Assembly (NCBI GenBank): GCA_963728395.1
Contig: CAVSJJ010000008.1
Span: 496,001 to 560,000 of the forward strand
DNA from: CAVSJJ01 sp963728395
GTDB taxonomy: Bacteria; Actinomycetota; Actinomycetes; Actinomycetales; Dermatophilaceae
Length of the DNA: 64,000 nt
Direction of reading: 5' to 3'
Each line of letters starts with the position of its first letter. Position 1 is the stretch's first letter. The notes beneath the pieces are model-generated. The model was not told the origin of the DNA. It searched no databases and saw only the letters and a program-made list of their open reading frames with translations. Made by a program: the position numbers and the translations under genes. This document shows, piece by piece, positions 41,988 to 50,900 of this stretch.

Positions 41988-44531
41988 TCACTCCGTCGTC
42001 ACCGCCCGCAGGATGTCGAGCCTGGCGGCCCGACGGCCCGGCCAGAGGGCGGCCAGGAGGCCGACCACGGCGGCGATGGCGACGAAGAGTCCGAGCTGTC
42101 CGCCCGGGATCGCGAGCACGTCGATCCCGTCGTCGGCGAGCGAGCGCTGGAGGGCGATGCCGAAGACAAGGCCGAGACCGACGCCGAGGGCAGCGCCGAG
42201 GACGGCGATGACGATCGACTCGAGGCGGAGCATCGTCCGCAGCTGGCGCCGGCTCAGCCCGACGGCACGCAGCAGCCCGATCTCTCTCGTCCGCTCGATG
42301 ACCGACAGCGCGAGGGTGTTGATGATCCCGAGGATGGCGATGACGACCGCCAGCCCGAGCAGGGCGTCGATGAGGTAGAGCATCTGGTCGATCGGCGCAC
42401 GCTGCTCCTCGGCGAAGGCCGCCTGGTCCTTGACCGTGACGAGCGGCTGGCCGGCAAGGGCCGAGTCGAGGGCTCTGGTCACTGTGGCCGCGCTCGCGCC
42501 GGGGGTGCGGGCGACATACGCGTAACTGTCCTCCGGCGGCATGCCGAGCCGGTCGAAACCACCGAGGGAGAAGAGGTAGCCGGTCCCGACCATCGGCGAG
42601 GCGTCGTAGACGCCGGTCACGCTCGGATGGGTGGTCTTGCCGTTGGCGGTCACTGCGATCCGGTCGCCGACCGCGACGTGGTCCTTCGCGGCACGCTTGT
42701 TGCTGACCAGGACGGTATCGGCCGTCAGGTCGGTGAACGAGCCGTCGGTCATCGCCAGCGGCCGGATCCCGGCCATCGCCGCGACGTCGACCGCGGACAC
42801 CCACGCGTCCTTCCCGTCGAGGGTGACCTGGCCGAACCGGAACCGGGCCACCTGCCCGACGCCGTCGACGGCGGCGACCGCGTCGGTCACCTTGGCCGAG
42901 AACGGCATACCGATGGCGTTCGACACGACGTAGTCGGCGGCGAAGTCGCGCTCGATGACCTTGTCGACGCTCGCCTTCGCCGAGGCGCCGAAGACGGTCA
43001 TCATCGACACGAGGGTCACCCCGATCATGAGGGCCGAGGCCGTCGCGGCGGTCCGGCGCGGGTTGCGCTGGGCGTTCTGCTCGGCCATGAGGCCGACCGC
43101 ACCGAAGAGCCGGCGGAAGAGGGCCCCGAGGATCGCGATGACGGGGCGACCGAGCAGCGGTGAGGTGAAGGCGACGCCGAGGACCACCCCGAGGATGCCG
43201 CCGCCGACCCAGTACGTGCCGTGCGGGACATCGGCGAACAGCCCCGTCATCAGGACGACGGCGCCGACGACGACAAGGCCGAGGCCGAAGAGGATCCGGC
43301 GGTGCAGCGAGCCCTCGGCGATGACGACGTCGTCGCGCATCGCCGCGACCGGCGGCACCGAGCCCGCCCGGCGGGCCGGCAGGTAGGCGGCCACGAGGGT
43401 GACGACGATGCCGACGACGAAGCAGGCGATGACCGTGCGCGGGGCGAGGACGAGCCCGGAGCCGGACAGGTCCAGGCCGATCTGGGCGAAGAGCGCCTTG
43501 ATGCCCATCGCGAGGAGCAGCCCGATCCCCAGCCCGCCGGCCGAGCCGACCAGGCCCATCACGAGCGCCTCGAACAGGACCGAGCGGCCGACCTGGCGCC
43601 GGTCCGCGCCGAGGGCCCGGAGCAGGGCCAGTTCGCGGCTGCGCTGGGCGACGAGGATGGAGAAGGTGTTGACGATGAGGAAGCCGCCGACGACGAGGGC
43701 GATGCCGGCGAAGACGAGGAGGAAGGTGTTGATGTAGGTCAGCGCCTGCTGGATCTGGGTGGCACCCTCCTGTGCCGCGGCGTCGCCGGTGACGGCCTCG
43801 AGGCCGGACGGCAGCCGGGAGGCGACGGCGTCGCGGAGCTCGGCCTGGGTGGTCCCGGGGGCCGCCGTGACCCAGATGTCGGTGAACGCATGCCGGCCGT
43901 TCATGAACAGCTGCTGCGCCGTCGAGGTGTCGAAGACCGCGAGGCTGGCCCCGACCATGGACCCACTGCCGAACGTGGCGGTCCCGACGAGGGTGGCGGT
44001 GAAGCGCGGCTGCGCGCCGCTGGAGACGAACGTCACCGTGTCACCGACGAAGTAGCCGCCCTTCTCGGCCGTGTTGACGTCGAGGGCGACCTCCCCGGCC
44101 TTCGTCGGCCAGGTGCCGGTGGCGAGCGTCGAGCTCTCGACGCCGTGGGCCGCGGGCGCGCCGGTGTGGTTGACGGCGATGCCGGGCGCGCCCATGCCGC
44201 CGATGAGCTTGCCGCGCTTGTCGACGACGAAGGTGCCGAACTGGCCGACGGTGCCGTCGACCCGGGCGGCCCCTGGGGTGCCCTCGAGGTCGGCGACGAC
44301 CGACCCGGCGACGGTCTGGGTCGACTGCTGTTGGTCGGCACCACCCGTGCCGACCGGGCGGACGACGACGTCCCCGACGGAGCCGTCCATGATCGAGTCG
44401 AACGAGCGGCCGAGGGTGTCGGTGAAGATGAAGGAGCCAGCGACGAACGCCACGCCGAGGACGACGGCGAAGGCGCTCATGAACAGCCGGAGCTTGCGAG
44501 CCATGAGGCTCTTGTAGGAAGCGCGCAGCAT
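41988..44531 (-). CDS. MacB/FtsX-type ABC transporter permease, large double-FtsX form
   Basis: An 847-residue protein: TM1 near the N-terminus (LRLFMSAFAVVLGVAFVAGS), a ~230-residue extracytoplasmic region, then FtsX cores with the typical INTFSILVAQRSRELALLRALG motif and, at the end, INTLALSVIERTREIGLLRAVG. Two FtsX units in one chain are normal for actinobacterial members. With the ATPase three bases upstream it forms an ABC system that usually exports or pulls on envelope substrates such as peptides or lipids. The operon diverges from a two-component operon, hinting at regulation by it. Confidence 0.88.
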   Translation of the reverse strand: MLRASYKSLMARKLRLFMSAFAVVLGVAFVAGSFIFTDTLGRSFDSIMDGSVGDVVVRPVGTGGADQQQSTQTVAGSVVADLEGTPGAARVDGTVGQFGTFVVDKRGKLIGGMGAPGIAVNHTGAPAAHGVESSTLATGTWPTKAGEVALDVNTAEKGGYFVGDTVTFVSSGAQPRFTATLVGTATFGSGSMVGASLAVFDTSTAQQLFMNGRHAFTDIWVTAAPGTTQAELRDAVASRLPSGLEAVTGDAAAQEGATQIQQALTYINTFLLVFAGIALVVGGFLIVNTFSILVAQRSRELALLRALGADRRQVGRSVLFEALVMGLVGSAGGLGIGLLLAMGIKALFAQIGLDLSGSGLVLAPRTVIACFVVGIVVTLVAAYLPARRAGSVPPVAAMRDDVVIAEGSLHRRILFGLGLVVVGAVVLMTGLFADVPHGTYWVGGGILGVVLGVAFTSPLLGRPVIAILGALFRRLFGAVGLMAEQNAQRNPRRTAATASALMIGVTLVSMMTVFGASAKASVDKVIERDFAADYVVSNAIGMPFSAKVTDAVAAVDGVGQVARFRFGQVTLDGKDAWVSAVDVAAMAGIRPLAMTDGSFTDLTADTVLVSNKRAAKDHVAVGDRIAVTANGKTTHPSVTGVYDASPMVGTGYLFSLGGFDRLGMPPEDSYAYVARTPGASAATVTRALDSALAGQPLVTVKDQAAFAEEQRAPIDQMLYLIDALLGLAVVIAILGIINTLALSVIERTREIGLLRAVGLSRRQLRTMLRLESIVIAVLGAALGVGLGLVFGIALQRSLADDGIDVLAIPGGQLGLFVAIAAVVGLLAALWPGRRAARLDILRAVTTE

Positions 44532-44534
44532 CGC

Positions 44535-45320
44535 TCAGACCCCCGCGCTGCGTCCGTCGAGGCGCTTCATCGTGGCGAGCACGCTGTCCGGGTTGGGCGA
44601 GCGCAGCTCGTCGACGATCTGGCCGTCGGCGAGGAAGACGACGCGGTCGGTCCAGCTCGCGGCGCCGGGGTCGTGCGTGACCATGACGATCGTCTGGCCG
44701 AAGTCGTCGACGGAGCGGCGCAGGAAGCCGAGGACCTCCGCGCCGGAGGTGCTGTCGAGGTTGCCGGTCGGCTCGTCGGCGAAGATGACCTCGGGCCGAC
44801 TGACGAGCGCCCGGGCACACGCGACCCGCTGCTGCTGGCCGCCGGACAGCTCGCTCGGCCGGTGGTCGAGGCGGTCCCGCAGACCGATCGTGTCGATGAC
44901 CTGGTCGTACCACGCGGCATCCGGCTTGCGGCCGGCGATGGCGAGCGGCAGGAGGATGTTCTCCTGTGCGCTGAGGGTCGGGATGAGGTTGAAGGACTGG
45001 AAGACGAAGCCGACGTGGTCACGCCGGGTCCGGGTCAGCTCCTTCTCCCCCATCGCCGTCAGCTCCTTCTCACCGAGGAAGACCCGGCCGCGGGTGACGG
45101 CGTCGAGCCCGGCGGCGCAGTGCATGAGGGTCGACTTGCCCGAGCCGGACGGGCCCATGATGGCGGTGAACTCGCCGGCGGCGATGTCGAGGCTGACGTG
45201 GGCGAGGGCGACGACGGCGGTCTCGCCGCGGCCGTAGACCTTCGAGACGTCGTCGACGCGCGCCGCGGGGATGGCTGCCGGCATCGCGCTCGTCTCAGGG
45301 AGCGTGGCATTGGTGGTCAT
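44535..45320 (-). CDS. MacB/LolD-type ABC transporter ATPase
   Basis: A 261-residue ATPase with Walker A GPSGSGKST, the LolD/MacB hallmark HVGFVFQSFNLIPTL, signature LSGGQQQRVACARAL, Walker B EVIFADEPTGNLDS and switch VTHDP. The ATG at 45320 follows AGGAG. It is the first gene of the two-gene exporter operon. Confidence 0.92.
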   Translation of the reverse strand: MTTNATLPETSAMPAAIPAARVDDVSKVYGRGETAVVALAHVSLDIAAGEFTAIMGPSGSGKSTLMHCAAGLDAVTRGRVFLGEKELTAMGEKELTRTRRDHVGFVFQSFNLIPTLSAQENILLPLAIAGRKPDAAWYDQVIDTIGLRDRLDHRPSELSGGQQQRVACARALVSRPEVIFADEPTGNLDSTSGAEVLGFLRRSVDDFGQTIVMVTHDPGAASWTDRVVFLADGQIVDELRSPNPDSVLATMKRLDGRSAGV

Positions 45321-45660
45321 GGGTTCTCCTGCGGTGGTGTGCGCGTGGCCTGGCCGAGGTGCGACGGCCCGGAGCCGGCGACCCGGTGACGCCGTCGTCT
45401 CGGGCTTGGTGTGCGCCGGCTGTGAGCCGGCTGGTCCATCGCTGACACGCTAGTGCGGGTGCCCCCGGCTCCGCTGTGGGGTTTCTCCCTGAGCCGACCC
45501 TGAGCCGCCCCCGAGCGGCCCCGACCCGGCCGGGGCCCGGCACCCAGGACGGATGTACCGGTGACGTGGGTACGCGCGGGCCTGCCGCCGCTGCGGCGCG
45601 GCTTCTAGCGTGGCAGCCATGGCCGGACCGCCCGGCCGGAGCGCGCGAAGGGACCAACCG
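45321..45660. promoter_or_regulatory. Divergent control region between ABC exporter and two-component operon
   Basis: 340 bases without a gene. An inverted repeat GTACC (45555-45559) / GGTAC (45569-45573) is a candidate binding site for the nearby response regulator. TAGCGT (45606-45611) is a good -10 for the plus strand: it ends seven bases before an in-frame ATG at 45619. The ABC-operon promoter must lie around 45330-45450 but no clear boxes were seen. Confidence 0.45.
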
Positions 45661-46086
45661 ATGACCGTCACCACCTCTGCCCAGCCGAGCGAGCGACCGG
45701 TCCGCTCCCGCCCGCTCGGCGCCCTCCCCGCCACCCTGCTCGGCGTCGCTCTGCCGGCGCTCGGGCGGCTGGCTCTGGACCCGCTCGCCGGCGTCACGCC
45801 CGTCGTCGACACCGGCAGCGGCCCCCGGGCGGTGAGCCTGCTGGCCACCGCCGGGGCGGCATTCGTCGCCTCGCTCGGCGCGGTCGTGCTCGCGAGCGTC
45901 GCCCGGCGTACCGGACGGCCGCGCCTAGTCTTCCTCGGCGGCGCCCTCGCGGTGCTTCTCCTGTCGCTCACCGGACCGATGGCGGCGACGAGCGTCGGTG
46001 CCGGGCTCGCCCTGGCGACCCTTCACGTGCTGACCGCGGTCGGGGTGCTGCCGGTCCTCGGCGCCCGGCTTCCCCGGAGCCGGTGA
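45661..46086 (+). CDS. DUF6069-like four-span membrane protein
   Basis: A 141-residue protein with four predicted membrane helices (LGALPATLLGVALPALGRL; VSLLATAGAAFVASLGAVVL; LVFLGGALAVLLLSL; ATLHVLTAVGVLPVL), resembling DUF6069. The ATG at 45661 follows GAAGGGA. An ATG at 45619 is in frame and correctly placed for a leaderless start, which would add 14 residues. The gene is translationally coupled (GTGA) to the sensor kinase and might be an accessory sensor, which is an inference. Confidence 0.7.
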   Translation: MTVTTSAQPSERPVRSRPLGALPATLLGVALPALGRLALDPLAGVTPVVDTGSGPRAVSLLATAGAAFVASLGAVVLASVARRTGRPRLVFLGGALAVLLLSLTGPMAATSVGAGLALATLHVLTAVGVLPVLGARLPRSR

Positions 46087-47246
46087 GCGTGGCCGCGATG
46101 CGTGAGCGGGTGACAATGACCGGTATGCCGTCCCCTCCCGCCTGGTCCTCGCCGCGGCCCCGGTGGCTCGCCGGAGCGTGGCTGTCCCTGTGGGCCGGGC
46201 TGCTGCTCGCGCCGTCCGTGTCGGGACTGGGCCGGGCGGCCCGGCCGGCGCTGAGCGGGGCAGGGCTGCTCCTGCTCGCGGCGACCTTCGGGGTGACGAT
46301 GTGGCCTGCCCTGGTCCGGCCCCGCCGCGAGCACCCTTGGCCCGCCCAGGTGGCCGCCGCGCTGCTCGCCGTCCTGGCTGCCCTCGTCGTCGGGATCGCG
46401 GCCGACGTCGGCATCGGGGCCTTGCCGGCGCTCGTCGCCATCGCCGTCGGCGGCGTGGCGTCCGTTCGCTGGGCGCCCGGGCTCGTCCTGGCCGTGGCCC
46501 TCGGCGCCGTGGCCCTCGGCGCGGCGACCAGCGCCGGGACCGACGCCCTCTGGACGGTCGGGATGACCACCCTCCTCGCCGGCCTGCTGACCGTCGCCTT
46601 CGCCTGGCTGGGCGAGGTCATCGGCGAGCTCCAGGCCACTCGGGAGGAGCTGGCCAGGGCCGCCGTCGCCGAGGAGCGGGTCCGCTTCGCCCGCGACCTG
46701 CACGACCTGCTCGGCCACACCCTGTCCGTCATCGTCGTCAAGGCCCAGGTCGCCCGGCGGGCCGCGAGCACCGACCCGGCCGCGGCGGCGGCCCACAGCG
46801 CCGACATCGAGCGGATCGGCCGCGAGGCGCTCGGCGAGGTGCGCCAGGCGGTACAGGGTTACCGCTCCCCCACGCTGGACGCCGAGCTGGCCCGGGCCGG
46901 GGCGACCCTGCGCGCGGTCGGCATCGACGTCGAGGTCCGCACCGCCCACGCGGGGCTGTCTCCCGAGGAGGACGAGATGCTCGGTTGGGTGGTCCGCGAG
47001 GGAGTCACCAACGTCATCCGGCACGCCCGGGCCCGACACGCCGTCATCGCGACGTCGACCGACGGCACGGGAAGTCGGGTCGTCATCGAGGACGACGGCG
47101 TCGGTCCGGGCCCCGGCCCGTCCGACGGCTCCGGCCTCGCCGGGCTGCGCGAGCGGGCCCAGAGCGCCGGGGGGCGCCTGGAGGTGTCGGCCGACGCGGC
47201 CGGCTTCCGTCTCGCCGCCGTCATCCCCGCGCAGGACTGGGCATGA
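46083..47246 (+). CDS. NarL-type sensor histidine kinase (DesK-like)
   Basis: A 387-residue kinase. About 5-6 membrane helices cover residues 28-178. A short coiled coil leads to the HisKA_3 box with His207 (FARDLHDLLGHTLSVI). The HATPase has the N-box EGVTNVIRHARA, DDGVGPG and GLAGLRERA. The lack of a periplasmic domain suggests it senses the membrane itself, as DesK-type kinases do. The GTG overlaps the DUF6069 stop; the regulator gene overlaps its own stop. Confidence 0.9.
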   Translation: MSVAAMRERVTMTGMPSPPAWSSPRPRWLAGAWLSLWAGLLLAPSVSGLGRAARPALSGAGLLLLAATFGVTMWPALVRPRREHPWPAQVAAALLAVLAALVVGIAADVGIGALPALVAIAVGGVASVRWAPGLVLAVALGAVALGAATSAGTDALWTVGMTTLLAGLLTVAFAWLGEVIGELQATREELARAAVAEERVRFARDLHDLLGHTLSVIVVKAQVARRAASTDPAAAAAHSADIERIGREALGEVRQAVQGYRSPTLDAELARAGATLRAVGIDVEVRTAHAGLSPEEDEMLGWVVREGVTNVIRHARARHAVIATSTDGTGSRVVIEDDGVGPGPGPSDGSGLAGLRERAQSAGGRLEVSADAAGFRLAAVIPAQDWA

Positions 47247-47848
47247 CCCGGCTCGTCATCGCCGAGGACCAGGTCATGATGCGCGAGGCCCTCGCCGCCC
47301 TGCTCGACCAGGAGGACGACCTCGAGGTCGTCGGCCAGTGCGGCCGGGGCGAGGAGGTATTCGACCTGGCTCGGACCCACGGGGCGGACGTCGCGCTCGT
47401 CGACATCGAGCTGCCCGGGATCGACGGGCTCGCCGCCGCGGCCGACCTGCACCGGGAGCTGCCGGCGTGTGCCGTCGTCATCGTCACGACGTTCGGCCGA
47501 CCGGGATACCTCCATCGCGCCCTGGCCGCCGGGGTCCGCGGCTTCGTCGTCAAGGACGGTCCGGTCGAGACCCTCGCGGACGCGATCCGCCGGGTCGTGG
47601 CCGGCGAGCGGGTCATCGATCCGGTCCTCGCCGTCGACGCCCTCAGCGACGGAGCGAGCCCGCTGACCGGCCGGGAGGCCGACGCCCTGCGAGCTGCCGA
47701 GGGTGGGGCCACGGTCGCCGACATCGCCGACGCTCTCCACCTGTCCGAGCAGACGGTCCGCAACTACCTGTCCGCCGCCATCGGCAAGACGGGCACCCGC
47801 AACCGGGTCGAGGCCGCCGAGCACGCCCGGCGCGCCGGCTGGCTCTGA
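47243..47848 (+). CDS. NarL/LuxR-family response regulator (DesR-like)
   Basis: A 201-residue regulator. The receiver has acidic residues in IAEDQVMMRE, phospho-acceptor Asp54 (VALVDIELPG), Thr in VTTFGR and Lys in VVKDG. The C-terminal LuxR helix-turn-helix is GATVADIADALHLSEQTVRNYLS. ATGA overlap with the kinase. The likely target is the divergent ABC exporter (44535-45320) and its own operon. Confidence 0.9.
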   Translation: MTRLVIAEDQVMMREALAALLDQEDDLEVVGQCGRGEEVFDLARTHGADVALVDIELPGIDGLAAAADLHRELPACAVVIVTTFGRPGYLHRALAAGVRGFVVKDGPVETLADAIRRVVAGERVIDPVLAVDALSDGASPLTGREADALRAAEGGATVADIADALHLSEQTVRNYLSAAIGKTGTRNRVEAAEHARRAGWL

Positions 47849-47883
47849 CCCACGACGGGCGGCCGAGCGAGGCCTGACGTCTC

Positions 47884-47917
47884 TTGTCGAACCCGGCACG
47901 GATAGGTACCTTGTACC
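47884..47917 (+). promoter_or_regulatory. Leaderless promoter with overlapping PadR-type operator
   Basis: A full promoter is readable: -35 TTGTCG (47884-47889), 17-base spacer, -10 TACCTT (47907-47912), then seven bases to the ATG at 47920. The inverted repeat GGTAC-CTT-GTACC (47905-47917) covers the -10 box and the start region, so a bound dimer would block transcription. Autorepression by PadR is the natural reading. Confidence 0.65.
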
Positions 47918-47919
47918 GC

Positions 47920-48264
47920 ATGACAGCAGGCGGGCCGCTGGCCCAGCTTCGCCGGGGGGCCCTCGAGCACTGTGTCCTCGCCCTGCTCGGCGACGGGGAG
48001 CGGTACGGCTACGACCTCGTCGGCGAGCTGTCCGAGGCGGGGCTGGTCGCCAGCGAGGGCACCGTCTACCCGCTGCTGTCCCGGCTGCGGCGCGACGACC
48101 TCGTCACGACGACCTGGCGCGAGTCCTCGTCCGGACCGCCACGGCGCTACTACGCGCTCACCGCGGCGGGGCGACGAGCCCTGGCCGACTTCGGCGCGGC
48201 CTGGGCCGAGTTCCGGGACTCCGTCGACGCCATTCTCACCAGGCACGGAGGGTCCCAGCCATGA
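47920..48264 (+). CDS. PadR-family transcriptional regulator
   Basis: A 114-residue winged-helix repressor of PadR subfamily-2 size. The signature is GALEHCVLALLGDGERYGYD, with EGTVYPLLSRLRRDDLV as recognition region and RRYYALTAAGRRAL as the wing. The ATG at 47920 is set by the promoter just upstream; an in-frame ATG at 47884 would start inside the -35 box. It overlaps the HAAS-domain gene (ATGA), the usual PadR-HAAS pairing. Confidence 0.9.
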   Translation: MTAGGPLAQLRRGALEHCVLALLGDGERYGYDLVGELSEAGLVASEGTVYPLLSRLRRDDLVTTTWRESSSGPPRRYYALTAAGRRALADFGAAWAEFRDSVDAILTRHGGSQP

Positions 48265-48968
48265 CGACGCAGATGAACCACCCGCTCCTGGCCGACTACC
48301 TCACCCGGCTGGGCGCCGCGGCGGCGAGCCTGCCCCCCGAGCAGCGGGCCGAGCTCATCGGGGATATCGAGGCGCACCTGCGGGACGCCACGGCCGACGG
48401 GGGGGCCTCCGAGGCGGAGATCCGCTCCGTGCTGGACCGGCTCGGTCCTGCGGAGGAGGTGGCGGCGGAGGCCCGGGAATGGAGCGGGTATGCCGCACCC
48501 GCCGCCGGGGCGGTGGCGCCGCTGCTCCCGCGACGCGCCACTCGCGAGGTCACGTCCCTCGTCCTGTTCGCCGTGAGCGGCGCGCTCATGGCGACGCTCG
48601 TCGGCGCGCCCCTCGCCGTGCTCGCCTGGCTCCCGGCGCTCGTGCTGCTGCTGATCTCCTCGCTCTGGAGCGGCCGGGAGAAGCTGGCCGGCGGCCTGGT
48701 CCTGGGGGTCCTGGGCTCACCGCTGCTGTGGGTCCTCGCGGGGTTCGGGGCGTTCTACGCCTCCCCCCAGGTCTGCGTCTCGGGCGCCGACGCCGTCGAT
48801 GCGGGGACCGGCGAGATCGTCGGCCAGAGCGTGGAACGGTGCAGTGGCGGGCCGCCGGCGTGGGCGCCGTGGGTGGCTGGTGCGGCCGTCATCGCTCTGG
48901 TCGTTGCGTGGCTCGTCGTCTGGATCCGGCTCTGGCGATCGGCGCATCGGCTCGGCCCGACCGGCTGA
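48261..48968 (+). CDS. HAAS-domain membrane protein, PadR partner
   Basis: A 235-residue protein. The N-terminal HAAS helical domain (1-75) contains LPPEQRAELIGDIEAHLRDA. Membrane helices follow at about 97-135, 140-165 and 195-220. The loop before the last helix contains two cysteines (QVCVSGAD, ERCSGG). HAAS proteins coupled to PadR genes are thought to be signalling or envelope-stress components. Convergent with groEL across a strong hairpin. Confidence 0.82.
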   Translation: MTTQMNHPLLADYLTRLGAAAASLPPEQRAELIGDIEAHLRDATADGGASEAEIRSVLDRLGPAEEVAAEAREWSGYAAPAAGAVAPLLPRRATREVTSLVLFAVSGALMATLVGAPLAVLAWLPALVLLLISSLWSGREKLAGGLVLGVLGSPLLWVLAGFGAFYASPQVCVSGADAVDAGTGEIVGQSVERCSGGPPAWAPWVAGAAVIALVVAWLVVWIRLWRSAHRLGPTG

Positions 48969-49012
48969 GCCCGAGCGCGCGGCATACCTGCGCCGACCCG
49001 GAAACGGCGAGC

Positions 49013-49052
49013 GGGTGCCGGCCCGCGACGCATCGGTCGGGGGCCGGCACCC
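49013..49052. terminator. Bidirectional terminator between HAAS gene and groEL
   Basis: GGGTGCCGGCCC (49013-49024) pairs perfectly with GGGCCGGCACCC (49041-49052), 16-base loop, midway between convergent stops. Confidence 0.8.
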
Positions 49053-49080
49053 ACTCAGTGGTGTGCCTCGGGAGGCCGGG

Positions 49081-50706
49081 TCAGAAGCCCATGCCACCCA
49101 TCTCGTCGCCACCGGCCGGCATGGCCGGGGCCTTCTCGGGCTTGTCCGCGATGACGGCCTCGGTCGTGAGGAACAGCGCGGCGATCGACGCGGCGTTCTG
49201 CAGGGCCGAGCGGGTCACCTTGGCCGGGTCGATGATCCCGGCCTTGATGAGGTCGACGTACTCGCCCGTCGCGGCGTTGAGGCCGAACCCGGGCTCGAGG
49301 TGAGCGACCTTCTCGGCGACGACGCCACCCTCGAGACCCGCGTTGATGGCGATCTGCTTCAGCGGGGCCTCGATCGCCACGTGGACGATGTTGGCGCCGG
49401 TCGCCTCGTCACCCTCCAGGACGAGCTTGTCGAACGCGGCCTTGCCGGCCTGGAGCAGGGCGACGCCGCCACCGGCGACGATCCCCTCCTCGACGGCCGC
49501 CTTGGCGTTGCGGACGGCGTCCTCGATGCGGTGCTTGCGCTCCTTCAGCTCGACCTCGGTCGCCGCGCCCGCCTTGATGACGGCGACGCCGCCGGCGAGC
49601 TTGGCGAGGCGCTCCTGCAGCTTCTCCCGGTCGTAGTCGGAGTCGGAGTTCTCGATCTCGGCCTTGATCTGGTTGACGCGACCGGCGATCTGGTCGTTGT
49701 CGCCCGCGCCCTCGACGATCGTCGTCTCGTCCTTGGTGACGACGACCTTGCGGGCCTTGCCGAGCAGGTCGAGGTCGGCGGTGTCGAGCTTGAGGCCGAC
49801 CTCCTCGGAGATGACCTGGCCACCGGTGAGGATGGCGATGTCGCCGAGCATGGCCTTGCGCCGGTCACCGAAGCCCGGAGCCTTGACGGCGACGGACTTG
49901 AAGGTGCCGCGGATCTTGTTGACGACGAGCGTCGACAGGGCCTCACCCTCGACGTCCTCGGAGATGATGAGCAGCGGCTTGCCCGACTGCATGACCTTCT
50001 CGAGGATCGGCAACAGGTCCTTGATGCCCGAGACCTTGGAGTTGGCGATCAGGATGTAGGGGTCCTCGAGGACGGCCTCCATGCGCTCGGCGTCGGTGAC
50101 GAAGTAGTGGCTGATGTAGCCCTTGTCGAAGCGCATGCCCTCGGTCAGCTCGAGCTCGAGGCCGAAGGTGTTGCTCTCCTCGACGGTGATGACACCTTCC
50201 TTGCCGACCTTGTCCATGGCCTCGGCGATCTTGGCGCCGATCTCCTCGTCGGCCGCCGAGATGGAGGCGGTCGAGGCGATCTGCTCCTTGGTCTCGACAT
50301 CCTTGGCGATGGCGAGCAGCTCCGTGGTCACGGCGTCGACGGCCTTCTCGATGCCCCGCTTGAGGGCCATCGGGTTGGCGCCGGCCGCCACGTTGCGCAG
50401 GCCCTCGCGGACGAGCGCCTGGGCGAGAACGGTGGCCGTCGTCGTGCCGTCACCGGCGACGTCGTCGGTCTTCTTGGCGACCTCCTTGACCAGCTCGGCG
50501 CCGATCTTCTCGTACGGGTCGTCCAGCTCGATCTCCTTGGCGATGGACACCCCGTCGTTCGTGATCGTGGGGGCGCCCCACTTCTTCTCGAGGACGACGT
50601 TGCGGCCCTTCGGGCCGAGGGTGACCTTGACGGCGTCGGCGAGGGTGTTCATGCCCCGCTCGAGGCCGCGACGAGCCTCCTCATCGAAAGCGATGATCTT
50701 GGCCAT
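49081..50706 (-). CDS. groL: Chaperonin GroEL (Hsp60)
   Basis: A complete 541-residue GroEL beginning MAKIIAFDEEARRGLERG, with the ATP-site motif GDGTTTATVLA, the catalytic-Asp region around EGIVAGGGVALL and the hydrophobic C-terminal tail GGDEMGGMGF. The GGM tail, rather than a His-rich one, is that of the housekeeping GroEL2 type. The ATG follows GGAGGA. No groES is adjacent, as is usual for the second actinobacterial groEL locus. Two CIRCE operators upstream place it under HrcA heat-shock control. Confidence 0.97.
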   Translation of the reverse strand: MAKIIAFDEEARRGLERGMNTLADAVKVTLGPKGRNVVLEKKWGAPTITNDGVSIAKEIELDDPYEKIGAELVKEVAKKTDDVAGDGTTTATVLAQALVREGLRNVAAGANPMALKRGIEKAVDAVTTELLAIAKDVETKEQIASTASISAADEEIGAKIAEAMDKVGKEGVITVEESNTFGLELELTEGMRFDKGYISHYFVTDAERMEAVLEDPYILIANSKVSGIKDLLPILEKVMQSGKPLLIISEDVEGEALSTLVVNKIRGTFKSVAVKAPGFGDRRKAMLGDIAILTGGQVISEEVGLKLDTADLDLLGKARKVVVTKDETTIVEGAGDNDQIAGRVNQIKAEIENSDSDYDREKLQERLAKLAGGVAVIKAGAATEVELKERKHRIEDAVRNAKAAVEEGIVAGGGVALLQAGKAAFDKLVLEGDEATGANIVHVAIEAPLKQIAINAGLEGGVVAEKVAHLEPGFGLNAATGEYVDLIKAGIIDPAKVTRSALQNAASIAALFLTTEAVIADKPEKAPAMPAGGDEMGGMGF

Positions 50707-50837
50707 TCGGGTGGTTCCTCCCACGCGAATCGAAGTGGTCGACCAGGCGGCGCCCGCGACGGACGGGTCGGTCCGCACGCCTCATGTCATGCGTGCTCGC
50801 GCGACCCTCACCGGACTGGTCGGTGATGACTCAGCTT

Positions 50838-50864
50838 TTGTCACTCTCAGACCGAGAGTGCTAA
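50838..50864. promoter_or_regulatory. CIRCE element 1 (HrcA operator)
   Basis: TTGTCACTC-N9-GAGTGCTAA, matching the CIRCE consensus TTAGCACTC-N9-GAGTGCTAA apart from two bases in the left arm. It lies just downstream of the groEL -10 box, over the expected transcription start. Confidence 0.9.
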
Positions 50865-50873
50865 GCGTCATTA

Positions 50874-50900
50874 TTGGCACTCTCCCCTGGAGAGTGCAAA
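50874..50900. promoter_or_regulatory. CIRCE element 2 (HrcA operator)
   Basis: TTGGCACTC-N9-GAGTGCAAA, a second CIRCE repeat nine bases from the first. It spans the -35 box and spacer of the groEL promoter, so HrcA could occupy both sides of the -10. Confidence 0.9.

Noticed and set aside
44535..45320. A recent duplication of GEKELT in the MacB-type ATPase
   Set aside because: Related LolD/MacB ATPases normally have two similar LT-containing segments before GFVFQ, so this is family sequence rather than a new repeat.
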